From the NCBI RefSeq assembly GCF_004136015.1, contig NZ_CP024866.1:5491969-5555968 (forward strand): 64,000 nt of DNA, written 5' to 3'. Positions within the stretch are counted from its first letter, which is position 1; each line of letters starts with the position of its first letter. The notes beneath the pieces are model-generated. The model did not search any database and had not been told where the DNA came from. It saw nothing but the letters and a program-made list of their open reading frames with translations. Positions 27,573 to 35,729 of the stretch are shown here, one piece after another. The position numbers were made by a program, and so were the translations under genes. This stretch comes from Pseudomonas sp. ACM7. GTDB taxonomy: Bacteria > Pseudomonadota > Gammaproteobacteria > Pseudomonadales > Pseudomonadaceae.

Positions 27573-27589
27573 GATTACTTTTCTGTCAG
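27573..27589. promoter_or_regulatory. CopR-type copper box in the copR/DUF2933 divergent region
   Basis: GATTACTTTTCTGTCAG on the plus strand; the copA-side box reads GATTACATTTCTGTCAG in the same orientation, 16 of 17 identical. It lies 64 bases before the copR ATG and about 280 from the DUF2933 start, so it most likely serves copRS autoregulation. Confidence 0.7.
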
Positions 27590-27652
27590 TTTCTGATGGA
27601 GCAGGCTTATTCGTTGCAAACTCAGCCTAGTTATCAATTTGAGATCCGTCCC

Positions 27653-28342
27653 ATGAGACTTTTGGTTGCTGAAGACGAACCGACATTAGGTATCTATTTA
27701 CAGCAGGGGCTGACGGAGGCTGGATTTAGTGTTGATCGATTCACCGACGGCGCGGAGGCCCTTCAGCACGCCTTGAACGAGGGATATGACCTGCTGATTC
27801 TTGACGTCATGATGCCGGGTTTGGACGGATGGGAAGTCCTACAGAGGGTGCGTGCATCAGGTAAGGATGTTCCTGTACTTTTTCTGACTGCGCGAGACCG
27901 TGTTGAAGATCGGGTCAAGGGGCTTGAGCTTGGAGCAGATGATTATCTGATTAAGCCCTTTGCGTTTTCTGAGTTGCTGGCTCGGGTGCGAACTCTGCTG
28001 CGTCGAGGGAGTGGCGCGCCATCGCAAACCCATATGAAACTGGCCGATCTTGAGGTTGACCTGCTCAAGCGCCGGGCTATCAGAGGAGGCAAGCGTATCG
28101 ATCTCACGGCCAAGGAGTTTGCGCTGCTGGAGTTGCTCCTCCGTCGTCGGGGCGAAGTACTCTCGAAATCACTCATTGCCTCGCAAGTCTGGGACATGAA
28201 CTTCGACAGCGATACCAACGTGATTGAGGTTGCGGTGAGGCGACTCAGGGCGAAGATTGATGACGACTTTGAGGTCAAACTCATTCAAACCGCTCGCGGC
28301 ATGGGCTACATGCTCGATTCACCAGACACGGAACTTGAATGA
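27653..28342 (+). CDS. copR: Copper-responsive OmpR-family response regulator CopR
   Basis: 229 residues from ATG 27653; a longer frame from 27341 exists but would add 104 unrelated residues. REC domain with phospho-acceptor D51 ([12 protein letters not shown]) and K in IKPF, then a winged-helix domain ([34 protein letters not shown]). High similarity in style to CopR/CusR/PcoR activators. Overlaps copS by four bases (ATGA). Confidence 0.93.
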   Translation: MRLLVAEDEPTLGIYLQQGLTEAGFSVDRFTDGAEALQHALNEGYDLLILDVMMPGLDGWEVLQRVRASGKDVPVLFLTARDRVEDRVKGLELGADDYLIKPFAFSELLARVRTLLRRGSGAPSQTHMKLADLEVDLLKRRAIRGGKRIDLTAKEFALLELLLRRRGEVLSKSLIASQVWDMNFDSDTNVIEVAVRRLRAKIDDDFEVKLIQTARGMGYMLDSPDTELE

Positions 28343-29727
28343 ACCGCCTATCCCTGACAACACGCCTGAGCTTGATGTTCATGCTTTCGGTGACGGTTGT
28401 CCTCACCGTTGCCGGAGTCAGTTTCAATCACCTCAGTCAACGTCATTTCGAAATGCTGGATCAGCAAACCCTGGACGAAAAACTAAGCTCGGCCCAAAGG
28501 ATTTTGGGTGAGATGCGCAGCATCGATAAATTCAGTGAGCTAAAGCCGCAGTTGGAGGCTTTGCTAGGGGCTCACCGTGATTTGACCGCGATCATTCTGA
28601 ACCGCGACGGAAAGCTGTTTTTCTCTGGCCCAGGGCCGGTTGATGTCCCAGAGCAATTCCGCACACGGTTAGGTAACACGATGTGGGAGTGGCGGGACGA
28701 AGATCATATTTACCGAGGTGTCACGGCCCAGGCAATGGTTTTCGGGCAGGACCAACCACTGACGGTGATCTTGATCTTTGATGTTACGCAGCACATGTTT
28801 TTCTTTGAGACCCTTCAGCGATGGTTCTGGATAGGGCTCGTGATCAGCGCACTCGTTAGTGCGGGGCTGGGATGGATGGTTGCCCGCAGCGGTATGCGTC
28901 CTATTCGTCAGGTAACCATGGTCGCCGCATCCATGTCTGCTAAATCACTTAAAGAGCGCATCCCATTGGCGCCCGTTCCAAAGGAGCTTCAACAGATGGT
29001 GTCGTCATTCAATGCGATGCTGTCACGTCTGGACGATGCTTTTGTGCGACTGTCGAATTTTTCCGCAGACATTGCTCACGAACTGCGGACCCCGGTCAGC
29101 AATCTTATGACCCACACTGAGGTGGTGCTCTCAAGAAAAAGGAACATCGAGGACTACGAAGACAATCTGTACTCGAACCTGGATGATTTGAAGCGAATGT
29201 CTCGCATGATCGATGACATGCTTTTCTTGGCTAAGTCCGATAATAGATTGCTCATGCCAGAGAACGATCAGATAGACCTACAGGAGGAGGTGGGGAAGCT
29301 GCTTGAATACTACCGTCTGGTGGCTGATGAGCGCAGCATTGAGCTTAGCGTTTCGGGGGCAGGAAGTGTCCGGGGTGACGTATTGATGTTACGCAGGGCG
29401 ATCTCGAACTTGCTTTCAAATGCGCTACGGTACACGCCAGAGGGGCAAACCATCCGTGTGGATATCCGTCAGAAAAATACGTCGACATTGGTGACGGTGC
29501 AAAACCCCGGGAAGACCATTGCGCCTGAACACCTTGAGAAACTATTTGACCGTTTCTACCGCGTAGATCCTGCACGACGTGAAGGAAGTCCTAGCAACGC
29601 TGGGCTGGGTCTCTCGATCACTCGATCAATCATTGAAGCTCATGAGGGCAGGATCTGGTGCACCTCGTCCAATGGAACAACTGGCTTTCATATTGAACTC
29701 CCTAGTGCCGGACTGAAACGCGCCTGA
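28339..29727 (+). CDS. copS: Copper-sensing histidine kinase CopS
   Basis: 462 residues. TM helix near 10-30, a periplasmic sensor of about 125 residues, a second TM helix near 158-180, HAMP, HisKA with H247 ([13 protein letters not shown]), and HATPase ([21 protein letters not shown]). It is a CusS/CopS-type sensor of periplasmic copper that phosphorylates CopR. The start overlaps copR by four bases. Confidence 0.93.
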   Translation: MNRLSLTTRLSLMFMLSVTVVLTVAGVSFNHLSQRHFEMLDQQTLDEKLSSAQRILGEMRSIDKFSELKPQLEALLGAHRDLTAIILNRDGKLFFSGPGPVDVPEQFRTRLGNTMWEWRDEDHIYRGVTAQAMVFGQDQPLTVILIFDVTQHMFFFETLQRWFWIGLVISALVSAGLGWMVARSGMRPIRQVTMVAASMSAKSLKERIPLAPVPKELQQMVSSFNAMLSRLDDAFVRLSNFSADIAHELRTPVSNLMTHTEVVLSRKRNIEDYEDNLYSNLDDLKRMSRMIDDMLFLAKSDNRLLMPENDQIDLQEEVGKLLEYYRLVADERSIELSVSGAGSVRGDVLMLRRAISNLLSNALRYTPEGQTIRVDIRQKNTSTLVTVQNPGKTIAPEHLEKLFDRFYRVDPARREGSPSNAGLGLSITRSIIEAHEGRIWCTSSNGTTGFHIELPSAGLKRA

Positions 29728-29854
29728 ATTTGGAGACGCCTCTTAAGTCGGCTCCACGCCCAAGAACTCCATCCAACATGGACGTTAGTTTTGCAGGATG
29801 TGCGCTTCTGTTTGACCTATATCAACGCTCCGAAAACAGGCGAGAGCTATTCTT

Positions 29855-29875
29855 AAATTGGCAGAGAGCCAATTT
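29855..29875. repeat. Short perfect inverted repeat downstream of copS
   Basis: AAATTGGC and GCCAATTT flank AGAGA, followed by TTT. It might be a weak terminator for copRS, but the stem is AT-rich. Confidence 0.4.
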
Positions 29876-30001
29876 TTAGATTCGAAGCATTCATTCTGGC
29901 AGACGCCCTTGAGGCTGATCTTTGGTTTGTTTCTGGTGTCTGCCTTTTTTGCGTTCCACGGTAACCATGCGAGCTTTCCCCTCTTACCCTTGGAGATCGT
30001 C

Positions 30002-30415
30002 ATGCAAGCACCACTGAAGTTTGTTCTAGCGCTCCTACTCACTAGCGCTGCTGTACTCGCTAACGCCACTGACACTCATCATCCAGACGACGCTCAAACG
30101 CCCTCAGCCCAGGCAAGCGGGCAGACCAAGCCTGCCACGGACAAAGCCGTGGCTGAGCAAATGCAGAAAATGCAGGCCGCCCACGACAAGGTCGCCGCAG
30201 CCAAGACTCCGACAGAGCGCCGGGCTGCCATGCAAGAGAGCATGCAAACGATGAAGGGGTCCATGGCCATGATGCGGGACATGCACTCAGGTGACCACTG
30301 CAAGGGTATGGGTATGTCTAAGTCAGAAAACGGCAGTGGCACGGGGATGATGGACATGATGATGCAAATGATGGATCAGCAGTCCAGCATGATGAACATG
30401 CAGATGTCCAAATGA
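30002..30415 (+). CDS. Met-rich periplasmic copper-cluster protein
   Basis: 137 residues from ATG 30002 (SD TGGAGA, six bases before); an upstream in-frame ATG at 29858 is less convincing. A signal peptide (FVLALLLTSAAVLANA) is followed by a polar helical section and then Met clusters (MKGSMAMMRDMHSGDH, MMDMMMQMMDQQSSMM, MNMQMSK). Probably a periplasmic copper-binding protein. Overlaps the next gene by four bases (ATGA), so it is co-translated with the second oxidase. No named family is recognised. Confidence 0.78.
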   Translation: MQAPLKFVLALLLTSAAVLANATDTHHPDDAQTPSAQASGQTKPATDKAVAEQMQKMQAAHDKVAAAKTPTERRAAMQESMQTMKGSMAMMRDMHSGDHCKGMGMSKSENGSGTGMMDMMMQMMDQQSSMMNMQMSK

Positions 30416-31905
30416 AGGCGTACCCAATGCAGCGCCGAACCTTCCTCGGCGGGGTGGCAGTTGCAGGGTTGGCGGCGCCTTGGCTGCAAGCGTGGTCAGC
30501 CGTAGATATGGCCTCGGCGCCTGTTGGATTACCATTGCTTGCATCAGATCTACTACCGGCTGGTGCCACACTGCGCGAATTACCCAAACTGGCTAATTCG
30601 AGCAGCACTCCAGGCCATTTTCAAGCCACTCTGACCGCTGCGCCGCTCACGCTGCCCTTGATCCCCGGACATGCATCGACCGAGTTCTGGGCCTATAACG
30701 ACAGTTTACCTGGTCCGCTGATTGAGCTTTTTGAGGGTGACATGGTGGAGATCACCTTCATCAACAACCTCAAGCAACCCTCTACTATTCATTGGCACGG
30801 TCTGCCAATTCCGCCCGAGCAAGACGGTAATCCCCATGATCCGGTGCCACCTGGCGGACGCCATACTTACCGTTTCAATCTGCCGCAGGGGAGTGCGGGC
30901 ACCTATTGGTACCACCCCCACCCACATCAGTACACGGCTGAACAAGCCTACCGTGGATTAGCCGGGCCACTGTTGGTGCGGTCGCGAAAGGATCCACTGG
31001 CCGAACTGCCGGAGCGATTGTTGGTGGTCTCCGACCTCAAACTCGACCGCTACGCCGCCATCGCCCCGAACGATTCCAATGATTGGATGAATGGCCGCGA
31101 AGGGCAGTTCGCCTTGGTCAACGCTCAGCGTCAACCAGTCTTGCCGTTTGACGCGGGAGGTCGTGAGCGTTGGCGCGTTTGGAATGCTTGTAGTGCCCGC
31201 TATCTGCAACTCACATTACCCGGTAGCACGCTGACCCTGGTCGGTACCGACGGCGGTTTGCTTGAAGCCCCTCAACCTGTACAGGCGGAATACCTATTGG
31301 CACCTGCCCAGCGGATCGAACTGATCGTCGATGCTGGCAGCCTTCGTGATCGCATAGAGCTGAACGCGAATATCTACTCACGCGGCAAAATGGGCGACGT
31401 CGAGCCTGACAAGGTCATGTCTCTGCTAACGGTCGATTTCACGGCGGTCAGAACAACAGCTCTGGCTGCCTTGCCTGGTAGGCTTGGTTCAGTAGCCGAT
31501 CTCGGTCCGGTCGTAGCACACAAACAGGTGGTGTTCAGCGAAAAAATGAACATGGCCAATGGTACTCATCGCATGCAATTCCTGATCAACGATCAGGAGT
31601 ACGACATGGGGCGGGTCGACCTCGTAAGCAAAATCAACGAGGTGGAACTATGGGAACTCGTCAATCGCTCTGATATGGATCATCCTTTCCATTTGCATGG
31701 CACCCAGTTCCAAGTAGTTGAGCGAGAGCTGGGTGGGGTGATCACGCCTGCTCCATTCCGTGCCTGGCAGGACACGGTCAACCTGCGTTCGAATGAGATC
31801 GTACGGATTAAAACTGTCCAGCGATGGTCCGGATTGCGTATGTTCCACTGTCACATTCTAGAACATGAAGCGACGGGAATGATGGGGCAGCTCAAAGTGG
31901 TTTGA
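30412..31905 (+). CDS. Second multicopper oxidase (CueO/CopA-like, Tat-exported)
   Basis: 497 residues. Tat motif QRRTFLGGVAVAG, cleavage near AWSA. Copper ligands HWHG and WYHPHPHQY in the first cupredoxin domain; HPFHLHGTQF and MFHCHILEHEATGMM in the last. It lacks the long Met insert of CopA and is a shorter laccase-type enzyme. A periplasmic cuprous oxidase role is likely. It is downstream of copRS and the Met-rich gene on the same strand, which separates it from copA. Confidence 0.9.
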   Translation: MKAYPMQRRTFLGGVAVAGLAAPWLQAWSAVDMASAPVGLPLLASDLLPAGATLRELPKLANSSSTPGHFQATLTAAPLTLPLIPGHASTEFWAYNDSLPGPLIELFEGDMVEITFINNLKQPSTIHWHGLPIPPEQDGNPHDPVPPGGRHTYRFNLPQGSAGTYWYHPHPHQYTAEQAYRGLAGPLLVRSRKDPLAELPERLLVVSDLKLDRYAAIAPNDSNDWMNGREGQFALVNAQRQPVLPFDAGGRERWRVWNACSARYLQLTLPGSTLTLVGTDGGLLEAPQPVQAEYLLAPAQRIELIVDAGSLRDRIELNANIYSRGKMGDVEPDKVMSLLTVDFTAVRTTALAALPGRLGSVADLGPVVAHKQVVFSEKMNMANGTHRMQFLINDQEYDMGRVDLVSKINEVELWELVNRSDMDHPFHLHGTQFQVVERELGGVITPAPFRAWQDTVNLRSNEIVRIKTVQRWSGLRMFHCHILEHEATGMMGQLKVV

Positions 31906-32507
31906 ACAATAGCTGCGCGTCGCTATGGACCACAGGACTGGCTGTAAGGGCAGGGAGTTGCTCGGGGTTGGCGAGGCCGAGGTAGCTGGTTCTGATCGAT
32001 TGGTGCGCACATTACCTATCCCATGAAAAACGGATAGCTTTGAAGCTAGCATCATGTGGCTCGTTCACTCACCCTAATCGCGAGTCCTGTTCCAAACCTC
32101 AGCTCAGACTTCGGTGTAGAGACAAATCACGAGGCTTTCGATAGATACCCGTCCAGTTTCATTGGCTGTAGTATCCAATCGATGGAGTAACAGGTAACGC
32201 GACGCATCTCTTATTAGCCATTACCGTCCGTCCCGGTTGGGGTCGTCCGAGTCGATTGTCACCACAATGCTGAGGCAGAGATCTGGGCACCAAGCTTACT
32301 GAATTGTAATCGACCAGTCGGCTGCAATGTGGCATCGTGGCTCAGCTCTAAGACACAAGAGTCTTTGATCAATTACCTAAGTTCAGTTAATACCATGACG
32401 GTTTATGCATTTGGCTGTGTTATGTGGTTTTAGCCTGATCGAAAATATAAAACTAGATCTTCCCCGCCAAACCTCGAATCTACAGCTTATGCTGTGAGGA
32501 GTCTTGC
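31906..32507. other. Gene-poor stretch between the second oxidase and copC
   Basis: About 600 bases with no recognisable gene. The last 120 bases should hold the copC promoter. A partial resemblance to the copper box (AATTAC...TTCAG near 32366) has the wrong spacing and was not accepted. Confidence 0.4.
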
Positions 32508-32891
32508 ATGTCACCTTTTAAAACTACCACCGTGATGGTTGCACTAACCGCAGGGTTGCTTTTGAGTGCTGTGGCACAAGCGCATCCAAAGTTGGTGTCT
32601 TCTAGCCCTTTGGAGGGCTCGACCGCCGGAGCACCTTCCAAGATCGAACTGCACTTCTCGGAGAACCTCACGACTCAGTTCTCAGGAGCGAAACTGATCA
32701 TGACCGACATGCCGGGCATGCCGAACTCGCCGATGGGAGTTAAGGCTGGCGTCTCAGGCGGCGACGATCCAAAAACGATGGTCATCACGCCCGCTGCACC
32801 ATTGACCACTGGTACTTACAAGGTCGAATGGCGTGCTGTTTCTTCAGACACTCATCCCATTACAGGCAACGTTACATTTAAAGTGAAATGA
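32508..32891 (+). CDS. copC: Periplasmic copper chaperone CopC
   Basis: 127 residues with a clear signal peptide ending AVAQA, so the mature chain begins with His (HPKLVSS), the N-terminal copper(II) ligand of CopC. Further ligands are in the C-terminal part (SSDTHPITGNVTF), and the Met cluster MTDMPGMPNSPM is the Cu(I) site. SD GAGGAG. Starts the copCD pair; copD follows after 3 bases. Confidence 0.95.
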   Translation: MSPFKTTTVMVALTAGLLLSAVAQAHPKLVSSSPLEGSTAGAPSKIELHFSENLTTQFSGAKLIMTDMPGMPNSPMGVKAGVSGGDDPKTMVITPAAPLTTGTYKVEWRAVSSDTHPITGNVTFKVK

Positions 32892-32894
32892 TTT

Positions 32895-33833
32895 ATGAGC
32901 GACTCAATCAACATCGCCCTTCGTTTCGCTCTTTATTTGGATCTAATGCTGCTGTTTGGATTGGCAATTTTTGGATTGTACAGCCTCAAGGGAAAAGAGC
33001 GAGTATCCGGCGCTGTCTTGAATTTTGAGTCGCTCCTTTTAGGTGCGGTAGTTATTGGTACCGTTTTATCCCTTGCTGCTATGTTGTTTCTTGCGAAAGC
33101 GATGAGCGGTGTTTCAGAGCTAATGGAGCTGCATCACCATATATTTGAAATGGTTCTTATGGGAACCGACGTCGGTTTGACGTGGATGGTGCGAATAGTT
33201 TCCCTTGTGATGGCCGGTATAGCCGTTACACTTAACAAGCGTTTCCCAAGTATCAGCCTATGGGCTGTCACCGTCTTTTCTGCGATTGCTTTGGCGACTT
33301 TGGCATGGACAGGACATGGCGCGATGGACGAGGGCGGCAGTCGTTATATGCATTTCACCAGCGACATATTTCACCTTTTGGCCGCAGGGGGCTGGATGGG
33401 GGCTCTCGCTGCATTCGCTTTACTGCTGCGTGAGAAGATACTTAACGGTGAACAAGAAATACGAGTTCTTTCCCGGGTTCTGACTGGATTTGAATCAGCG
33501 GGAGCGCTAATTGTCGTAACTCTAGGTGTTACCGGCATAGTAAATTACCTTTTTATTGTAGGTCCGGCCTTGGACGAGGTGATGCTTAGCACTTATGGTA
33601 TATTGCTGCTCTTGAAGGTTTTGCTATTTGCAGGGATGGTTATATTGGCGTCTCTAAACCGCTTCCATTTGAGCCCCCTGTTAGAGCGCTCAATCAAGAG
33701 AGGAGACCATGCCGTCGCCGTTAATGCCTTACGACGTAGTATGATCTTTGAGTTCTCCGTTGCAGTGATTATCGTGTGTCTTGTCGCTTGGCTAGGAACC
33801 TTGAGTCCGGAGATGGATATGAGTTCGGTATAG
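32895..33833 (+). CDS. copD: Inner-membrane copper protein CopD
   Basis: 312 residues with about eight membrane helices. Conserved histidines in [24 protein letters not shown] and [16 protein letters not shown] are the CopD signature. It is thought to take copper from CopC into the cytoplasm or membrane. The base composition is AT-richer than the neighbouring cop genes, hinting at a different source. Confidence 0.9.
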   Translation: MSDSINIALRFALYLDLMLLFGLAIFGLYSLKGKERVSGAVLNFESLLLGAVVIGTVLSLAAMLFLAKAMSGVSELMELHHHIFEMVLMGTDVGLTWMVRIVSLVMAGIAVTLNKRFPSISLWAVTVFSAIALATLAWTGHGAMDEGGSRYMHFTSDIFHLLAAGGWMGALAAFALLLREKILNGEQEIRVLSRVLTGFESAGALIVVTLGVTGIVNYLFIVGPALDEVMLSTYGILLLLKVLLFAGMVILASLNRFHLSPLLERSIKRGDHAVAVNALRRSMIFEFSVAVIIVCLVAWLGTLSPEMDMSSV

Positions 33834-34099
33834 ACCTGAAAGTTTAGAGTTGCTTTCTTCTACGCGTCTATCTCGCGTTGTTTGTATGAAATAAACTCAT
33901 CGCGTAATTGGCTGTTTTCTCCCGATTATCATGCCGGTAGAGGAGGGGCGCATCAAATGTTCTCTACGTCTGAAGAGGGCTATCTAAGCTGCTGCCAAGT
34001 ACTCCCACCATCACTGCTCTTTATTAAATCGACAGGATTGAATAGGGCTCTACCACTGGCCGGATGACCAATGGTATAGATGGCTTAGCCGGACGCATA

Positions 34100-34600
34100 G
34101 TGCGCCAGTTAAAGCTGGCGGAGGTGCACATCGGGAAGTCCTTCGCACAGAAACTGGGAGATCTCAGCGGTGCCCGGTGCGCAAGCACCGGGCGGAGCAG
34201 GAAAGGCCAAAAGCCGTAACCCTGCTGTCCACGTTGCTGAGAAGTCGAATACGTCCGTAGTACCTGAGAAGCCATCGAACAAAGGGTCTAGCCCTGCGGA
34301 GATAGTGGAGGAAAGGGACGTAGCCAAGGGAAACACTGACATGCCCCCCGCGCCCCGGACACTGAGCCGGATCAGTTGCGCGTCGATGGGACTTGAAGGT
34401 GTACGTGAAGTAGCCCGAAGGAACAAGGGCATGCAGTTCACGGCATTGCTGCACCACATCACACCGCAGTTATTAGCGCAGAGCTTTTATGCGCTCCGCC
34501 GCGATGCGGCGGTGGGGGGGACGGCATGTCGTGGCGAGAATATGAGGAAGGCATTCTCCAGCGGGTTAGCCAGTTGCACGCAAGGCACCATAGCCGGGCC
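34100..34600 (+). mobile_element. Truncated group II intron (5' part)
   Basis: GTGCGCCAGTTAAAGCTGGC at 34100 is a group II intron 5' end (GUGCG followed by a domain I stem), and downstream RNA-like stems include GTGCCCGGTGC/GCACCGGGC at 34170-34195. The RT frame begins within and breaks off near 34600. Domains V-VI and the 3' end are missing, so it cannot splice. Confidence 0.65.
34341..34600 (+). pseudogene. Group II intron reverse transcriptase, N-terminal fragment with frameshift
   Basis: The frame reads RTLSRISCASMGLEGVREVA and then MQFTALLHHITPQLLAQSFY, ALRRDAAVG, the conserved N-terminal region of intron-encoded reverse transcriptases. A one-base loss in a G-tract near 34515 shifts it, after which SWREYEEGILQRVSQLH continues in another frame. 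The YADD catalytic core is absent. The frame could also initiate upstream at GTG 34170. Confidence 0.7.
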
Positions 34601-34603
34601 TAA

Positions 34604-34783
34604 CCACTACTCCATCAGGATGCCGTCGCCTACCTGGAGCAGAGTCTGAGTAATGCTCAGGAGTGGGCGATGGCGACGATCAAGCGTGATGTCTATCTGC
34701 CGCAGAACGAAGGCAAGATCTGGAAAGCTATCGCGCAGGCGCGGGGTAGAAATTGGAATAACCGGCGAACCTTCAGGGTGTGA
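34604..34783 (+). pseudogene. Unrecognised ORF fragment after the intron
   Basis: Between two stops lies AVAYLEQSLSNAQEWAMA, then TIKRDVYLPQNEGKIWKAIA, with protein-like composition but no start codon near its beginning. It looks like the tail of a gene severed by the intron fragment. Family not recognised. The following 280 bases show nothing. Confidence 0.3.
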
Positions 34784-35066
34784 AAACCGGTTGTTCCGAG
34801 TTGAGCCCACCCCGCAGTAAAGTGATGCGATAGAGTTAGTCTCAGCCATACACCATCAGTTTTACCGGTGTCTTGCCTGCCAGCAGCCCGTCCACACGGA
34901 TAGGTTTCTTGCAGCGATGCGGAATCCAAAGCAACGATGTCGGAATCGGAAAATGATTGTCAATCGGTGATTGGCGTTACGTAGTCGACCGACGAGCTAG
35001 AAGTCAAGAATGCTTTCTCTGGAAGCTCAGCGAGCTTTTATTAGCAAGTCGCCTGGATGCATCGGT

Positions 35067-35273
35067 TGCCCGAGCCCGGAGACCTGGGAATTCGCTCCCG
35101 TTACGCACAAACTGACACTCACTGTGCTCGACAAAGTCCAGCAAGCCCTTTATCTCTTGAGTGGTTTGAGGTGTGGTTTGAGCCTGCGCGTTGGTTATGA
35201 TTGCGATAAGGCTAATACCAGTTGCAATCAGCAATTGGCTGATGGGACGAGCCGCCACTATCCACATCTGCAT
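35067..35273 (-). pseudogene. DUF5329 protein, N-terminal half (inverted relative to its C-half)
   Basis: On the minus strand RPISQLLIATGISLIAIIT is a signal peptide, followed by TTQEIKGLLDFVEHSECQFV and RNGSEFPGLRARA. This is the first half of DUF5329 periplasmic proteins (EIxxLLxxVExSxCQFxRNG). The rest of the protein is on the opposite strand immediately to the right. Joining codon GCA at 35067 to CAT at 35281 restores an uninterrupted reading frame. Confidence 0.7.
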
Positions 35274-35280
35274 GATTCAG

Positions 35281-35469
35281 CATCTGGAGAAGAAACTGAA
35301 TTATCTCGTAGGCAAGAACATGGTGAGCAGCGCAGAAGACTTCATCGACCTTGCTGCGACTAAAAGCAGTATGAGTGGCCGCGCCTATGAAGTGCGATGT
35401 CCAAGAGGCGTTCAACCAGCAAGCACCTGGCTGAAGACAGAGTTACAGAGGCAACGGCAGCTTCATTGA
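35281..35469 (+). pseudogene. DUF5329 protein, C-terminal half
   Basis: The plus strand reads HLEKKLNYLVGKNMVSSAED, then FIDLAATKSSMSGRAYEVRC and STWLKTELQRQ before a stop at 35467. These are the second-half motifs of DUF5329 (HLxxKxxYL, SxSGxxYxVRC, WLxxxL). The matching first half is in the opposite orientation at 35067-35273, so the gene has been broken by a small internal inversion. The 260 bases after it contain no clear gene. Confidence 0.7.
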
Positions 35470-35729
35470 GTTTGTCTCAAGTCGAAAAAACTCAGAATGG
35501 CGTTGGGCTTTTCGCCTACTACGGACGTTATAGGCAGGAGACCGCATCTTGCACGATAGTTCCTTGCCGTTTTGGTGAGTGACCTCCGATCAAACGCAGC
35601 CAGTGGACGGAGCATTAGCAAATGAGTAGCTATGCTTGGTCTGTTGCAGAAATTGTTTTTGCAGCTGGCAATTGCCGAAACGCGCATCAATGGCCTCATC
35701 ACCGGCACTCTATGGGTAGCCCGCCAATT

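Noticed and set aside
32360..32382. Third CopR box before copC
   Set aside because: ATTAC and TCAG halves are present but the spacing and middle do not match the two good boxes.
35463..35708. Minus-strand frame before the DedA-PAP2 gene
   Set aside because: No homology, poor composition and no ribosome site.
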